From NCBI GenBank assembly GCA_000697335.1, contig JNEM01014055.1:1-12616 (forward strand): a stretch of DNA of 12,616 nt, in the 5' to 3' direction. Under the pieces are notes generated by a model that saw nothing but the letters and a program-made list of their open reading frames with translations, did not search any database and was not told the origin of the DNA. This DNA comes from Conidiobolus incongruus B7586 (Eukaryota > Entomophthoromycota > Entomophthoromycetes > Entomophthorales > Conidiobolaceae). The translations under genes were made by a program, and so were the position numbers. Below, one piece after another: positions 9,904-12,616 of the stretch; positions within the stretch are counted from its first letter, which is position 1; every line of letters begins with the position of its first letter.

Positions 9904-10116
9904 TTATTTATTATTAATAAAATCCTATAATTTTATAATTTATTTTTATTTTATATTTAATTAAAATAATTTTACTAAATAAATATTAAAGTTAATTAAA
10001 TTATATTATTCAATTATTATTAATTATAATGTTAAATTTTGAATTTATATTATTAATTGTTAAATAATATATAAAAATATAAGTAATGTTTATTTTGTAA
10101 GTTATATTTATTAATA
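9471..10116 (+). mobile_element. Tc1 copy F, 3' part only, the most decayed copy
   Basis: It corresponds to copy G from about 11032 to 11696. The clearest match is GGTTAAATAAATCTG (9582-9596) against GGTTAAATAAATCAG (from 11143). The left edge abuts the right end of Tc1 D with TA, and the F sequence continues right up to it, so D probably inserted in F and the 5' ~910 bp of F lie left of the window. The right end reads GTAAGTTATATTTATTAATA and lacks the last few bases of the terminal repeat, where Tc1 G has inserted. Confidence 0.75.
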
Positions 10117-10118
10117 TA

Positions 10119-10325
10119 CACTAGCTTGCAAAAGTGAGTCATAAAATAAAAATCACTTATATATTTACTTATAACTTAAACAATTCTTAACTAAATTAAT
10201 TTAAATTAAAGTATATAATTAAGGTATATTACCTAATTATAATAGGTTATATTTAATTATATTAAATATATTATTGGTTAATATATCAAATCTTAAATTA
10301 TAAATAGGGTGAGTCATAAATTTGT
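10119..10325. repeat. Left IR/DR terminal repeat of Tc1 G
   Basis: The outer core GTGAGTCATAAA (10134-10145) and an identical inner core (10309-10320) are 175 bp apart. The right end repeats this inversely at the same spacing (11499-11510 and 11674-11685). This two-site arrangement is the known IR/DR structure of Tc1-like elements such as Sleeping Beauty, in which both sites are bound by the transposase. The binding role here is inferred by analogy. Confidence 0.85.
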
Positions 10326-10453
10326 GGGTTTAGGAGTTAAAAGGGTATATAAAACAAAAAATTACTTAAATCTTTTTTTCTTTTATTAAATTATATATAT
10401 TTTTACCAATATTATTATCATAAATCATTATTTTAAATAATATTAGTATTAAA

Positions 10454-11470
10454 ATAACTAAATCCCACTTTAAAAAGGTTTACTTGTATATTAATCAACT
10501 CTATAATAAATGTAAATCAACTCATGAGATTGCTGGAATTACTAGTGCTAACTAGTCTACTATAGCTAGGGCTGTTAAAAATTATAGTAAGGATATATCT
10601 AAACTTAAACTTAAGTATACTAGGATTATAGATAAATATAATGAAAAGTATATTTATAAGTTGGTTAATATAGGTAAGTATAATACTACTGTAAAAGTAC
10701 AAAAAGAAATACAAAACTATATAGGAATATTAGTTAGTATTGATACTATTATATGTGCTTTATATTATAATAGATATCACTTATATCTTAAGAAAAAACA
10801 CCCCCAATTAAAGAAGTCCCATTGTAGGGTTAGGTGGGAGTTTAAATGTCACCACTAAAGCTAAACTGAAACTGATTGAAATAAGGTTATTTAGTCTAAT
10901 GAAACCAAAATATACTTTAGTAGATTTGATGAAAAAGCTAGATATTTCAGAAAAGACAAAGAACTACTTTGTAACCATTATGTTATTTCAACCCAAAAAT
11001 ATAATAATGGGTCAATTATAGTTTGGGGATGTATGTTATCTTTTAGTATAAGATATCTTTGTAAAGTTGATGGGGGAATTAATATTAAGATATATTAAAA
11101 TATTCTAAACAATAAATTAAAAAAAACTATTGAATAATATAGGTTAAATAAATCAGATGTTTTTTTCCAAAAAGATAATACCTTTTGCTATACTGTTATT
11201 TCTATTACCAAATGGTTTAAAAATAATAAAATAATAGTTATAAAGTGGCTTCCTTAATCCCCTAACCTTAATCTAATTAAACGCCTTTGGGATCAGTTAA
11301 AAAAAGCAGTTAAAGCTTTCCCACCAGCAAAAAATTTAAATAAGCTTTAGAAATATATTCAAGAAGCTTGGAACAAAATTAATCCTTCCTAATATAAGAA
11401 GTTAGTTGACTTTATACCCCATAAACTTAAGGAAATTAGGAAAGCAAAAGTTAAATATACTAAGTTTTAA
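10454..11470 (+). pseudogene. Tc1 DD34E transposase of copy G, ten internal stops
   Basis: A continuous 339-codon frame (338 residues plus stop) without net indels. The start position is ATA followed by ACT AAA TCC, aligned with the MPKS start of the other copies. The first HTH lies at residues ~15-45 (STHEIAGITSAN), the second at ~65-105 (KYIYKLVN, then VSIDTII), then LKKKHPQLKKSH and VRWEF. In the catalytic domain, SNETKIYFSRFD has Asn (10898) for the first Asp. FQKDNTFCYT keeps the second Asp (11174). NLIKRLWD has Lys (11279) for the Glu; 34 residues separate the last two. Ten internal stops all sit where family members have Gln or Trp, consistent with C-to-T or G-to-A changes. The ATG-led 65-codon run at 10661-10858 is merely an unbroken part of this frame. 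Confidence 0.92.
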
Positions 11471-11494
11471 TTTTCTTTCCATAACCAAAATATG

Positions 11495-11700
11495 CAAATT
11501 TATAACTTATCTTAGTTAAAATTTAAACTTTAATATATCAACTAAAATTCAATATAATTAGATCAAATATACTTAATTATAAATAAATAATATAAGTTTA
11601 TTATATATTTTAATTTAAATTAATTTGATTAAGAATTAACAGAGTTATTGATAATAATATATATAATTATAATTTTATGACTCATTTTTGTGGGCCAGTG
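11495..11700. repeat. Right IR/DR terminal repeat of Tc1 G
   Basis: Inverse partner of the left repeat. The inner core reads TTTATAACTTAT (11499-11510), two transitions from TTTATGACTCAT. The outer core TTTATGACTCAT is at 11674-11685. The tip GGGCCAGTG differs from the left tip (CACTAGCTTGC complement), so the two ends are not identical. Confidence 0.82.
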
Positions 11701-12223
11701 TAAACTATTAAAATCCATTTATTTATATAAAAATATAATTTAAATATTTTTTAAAAAATATTTCCCTTGGTTATAAATTAATTTGTAATTATAATGGCTT
11801 AAAGTAATATAAAATTATTATATATAGCTTTATAATTTTTTAATTAAAATTTTAAAAAAATGATTAAAAATTTATCAAATAAAATAATTAAAGCTATATT
11901 TAGCAAAAAATTAAAATTAGTTTAAAAATATATTCAATAATCTCAAAAATATTTTAGTTTTATTTAAAATAAAAATTTTGTTAATTTTGACCAAATTTAT
12001 GTAAAAAATTTTAAATCTTTCAAAATTTGATATGCTTAGTTTGAATCATTTTTTAATTATTAAAATATATAGATTATATGACTTATTTTTATTAAACTTT
12101 TAGTTTTAATATAATAATTTATATCTTTTATCCTAATTTAATAAATACTAATTTAATTTAGAAAAATTTATTATAAATATTAATTAAAATAATTTATATT
12201 ATTTATATTAACATTAATAAAAA
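11701..12223. other. 523 bp without any recognised gene or element
   Basis: The stretch between Tc1 G and mariner M3 matches none of the other copies as far as I can see. Both strands are full of stops, and the sequence is mostly A/T runs. The slightly richer part is 11985-12055, containing TTTTGACCAAATTTATG and TTGATATGCTTAGTTTGAATC. A weak inverted repeat pairs 11819-11837 (TATATAGCTTTATAA) with 11884-11902 (TTAAAGCTATATTTA). At 12078-12093 ATGACTTATTTTTATT resembles a decayed Tc1 right end, but no inner core lies 175 bp upstream. Under the nesting model this is the DNA that flanked the oldest layer, F. Confidence 0.5.
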
Positions 12224-12262
12224 TTAGTATGGAAATTAAGAAATGGCAAATTTTTTAATTTC
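12224..12262 (+). repeat. 5' terminal inverted repeat of mariner M3
   Basis: About 38 bp starting TTAGTATGGAAATTAAG and continuing AAATGGCAAATTT. The same sequence, decayed, is at 20-57 and inversely at 5983-6020 (M1) and 6680-6715 (M2). It is similar in style to known mariner ends beginning TTAGGTTGG. Confidence 0.8.
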
Positions 12263-12264
12263 TG

Positions 12265-12296
12265 ATCTTTCAAACATATTATATGTTTTGAAAGAT
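12265..12296. repeat. Subterminal palindrome of mariner M3
   Basis: ATCTTTCAAACATA (12265-12278) pairs with TATGTTTTGAAAGAT (12282-12296), with one extra base in the right arm and a 3-base centre. It sits directly inside the terminal repeat and before the gene. M1 carries it in decayed form at 5945-5980. A binding site or transcriptional element is possible but only guessed. Confidence 0.6.
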
Positions 12297-12393
12297 TATA
12301 TATATATAAAATATATAGGAAAATAAATATTTTCAAACTATATATATATATTCAATTTTAATTATTTTTTTTATTAAAATATTGTGATTTTAA

Positions 12394-12616
12394 AATTTAC
12401 ACTTAAATTTAATCTTGCTTAAACTAGATTGTGATTATCAAAAGGCTTTTATTTTTGTATCTTTAAAACTTAACCATAAACCCTCTAAAATCATCCAAAA
12501 CTTGCAAACAGCTTATGGAGATGGTGTTTTATCTAAAACTACCATATATTGCTGGATTTGTGATTTTAAAGCTAGAAGGGACACTATTCAAAATTTACCA
12601 AAATCTAGAAGACTAA
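12394..12616 (+). CDS. Mariner transposase N terminus of M3 (partial, open frame)
   Basis: An open frame of 74 codons follows a TAA at 12391-12393 and runs off the right edge. It reads LDCDYQKAFIFVSLKL, then KPSKIIQNLQTAYGDGVLSK, then TTIYCWICDFKARRDTIQN and LPKSRRL. This matches the mariner HTH pattern YGDxAPSxxTVxxWxxxFxxGxxxxxDxPRSGRP, except that the last motif reads KSRRL. The protein would bind the terminal repeats and cut and paste the element; the DD34D core would lie outside the window. No ATG is present in frame in this stretch, so the start codon is mutated, non-ATG, or the frame begins elsewhere. The same region in M1 (minus, 2550-2740) has stops, so M3 is the younger copy. Whether it is functional cannot be judged from 223 bases. 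Confidence 0.72.

Larger units (their letters stand above)
10119..11700 (+). mobile_element. Tc1 copy G, complete and best preserved
   Basis: A 1582-bp element with left end CACTAGCTTGCAAAAGTGAG and right end CTCATTTTTGTGGGCCAGTG, flanked by TA on both sides (10117-10118 and 11701-11702). The terminal inverted repeats are ~200 bp and each holds two spaced copies of a core GTGAGTCATAAA. One 1017-bp transposase frame lies between. It has the fewest changes of the seven Tc1 copies and a higher G+C content in the gene, so it is probably the most recent. Still inactive, because the frame has ten internal stops. Confidence 0.95.
12224..12616 (+). mobile_element. M3: 5' end of a well-preserved mariner, cut by the window edge
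   Basis: It starts TTAGTATGGAAATTAAGAAA, the least mutated version of the mariner end also seen in M1 (20 and 6020). The flanking dinucleotide is AA rather than TA, so the target duplication cannot be confirmed from this side. The leader 12300-12393 matches M1 base for base apart from scattered transitions. G+C content rises clearly towards the right edge, where the transposase frame is open. The 3' part lies outside the window. Confidence 0.85.

Noticed and set aside
10517-10714. Minus-strand 65-codon open frame
   Set aside because: It lies antisense within the Tc1 G transposase frame and has an AT-driven Phe/Ile/Tyr-rich composition; no motif or homologue recognised.
10661-10858. ATG-led 65-codon plus-strand frame as a small gene
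   Set aside because: It is in frame with the Tc1 G transposase and is just the stretch between two internal stop codons (family residues ~70-134).
12078-12093. ATGACTTATTTTTATT as the right end of an eighth Tc1 copy
   Set aside because: The outer core resembles a decayed Tc1 end, but the expected inner core 175 bp upstream and the transposase tail are not visible; chance similarity is likely in such AT-rich DNA.
1-12616. CRISPR array, tRNA, rRNA, bacterial operons or a mitochondrial origin for the AT richness
   Set aside because: No regularly spaced short repeats, no cloverleaf or rRNA motifs, and no Shine-Dalgarno-led gene clusters were seen; the content is nuclear-type Tc1/mariner elements.

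Overview
This window looks like a transposon graveyard from a eukaryote, most likely a fungus. No host gene can be supported. Base composition is extremely AT-rich (about 15-18% G+C by eye) and I found only two CpG dinucleotides in 12.6 kb. Every recognisable coding stretch is a Tc1/mariner-superfamily transposase. Most are broken by C-to-T and G-to-A type changes: CAA/CAG to TAA/TAG, TGG to TAG/TGA, Asp to Asn, Glu to Lys. That resembles fungal repeat-induced point mutation (RIP), but heavy cytosine-methylation decay in another AT-rich eukaryote would look similar.

Two families account for almost everything. One is a Tc1-like family of about 1.57 kb with ~200-bp terminal inverted repeats (IR/DR type), ends like CACTAGCTTGCAAAAGTGAG, TA target duplications and a DD34E-type transposase of 338 residues. 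There are seven copies (A-G). The other is a mariner of about 1.3 kb with ~38-bp TIRs starting TTAGTATGGAAATTAAG. There are three copies (M1-M3).

Layout: M1 (20-6020, minus) is a full-length mariner split into four pieces by three Tc1 insertions: A (562-2130, plus), B (2785-4347, minus) and C (4396-5942, minus). M2 (6021 to about 6715, minus) is an internally deleted mariner. Tc1 D (about 6716-9470, plus) is split by Tc1 E (6983-8552, plus). Tc1 F (9471 to about 10116, plus) is the oldest-looking 3' part. Tc1 G (10119-11700, plus) is the best preserved Tc1. Positions 11701-12223 hold nothing I recognise. M3 (from 12224, plus) is the least mutated element and runs off the right edge with an open N-terminal transposase frame.

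The junctions fit one nested stack: F received D; D received M2 and, separately, E; M2 received M1; M1 received A, B and C; G landed in the terminal repeat of F. Degree of decay follows this order, the outermost elements being the most decayed. The model predicts that the missing left parts of M2, D and F lie, in that order, just left of position 1. The copies cooperate in nothing now: all Tc1 transposases seen here are broken, and only the mariner M3 might still be coding, which depends on sequence outside the window.
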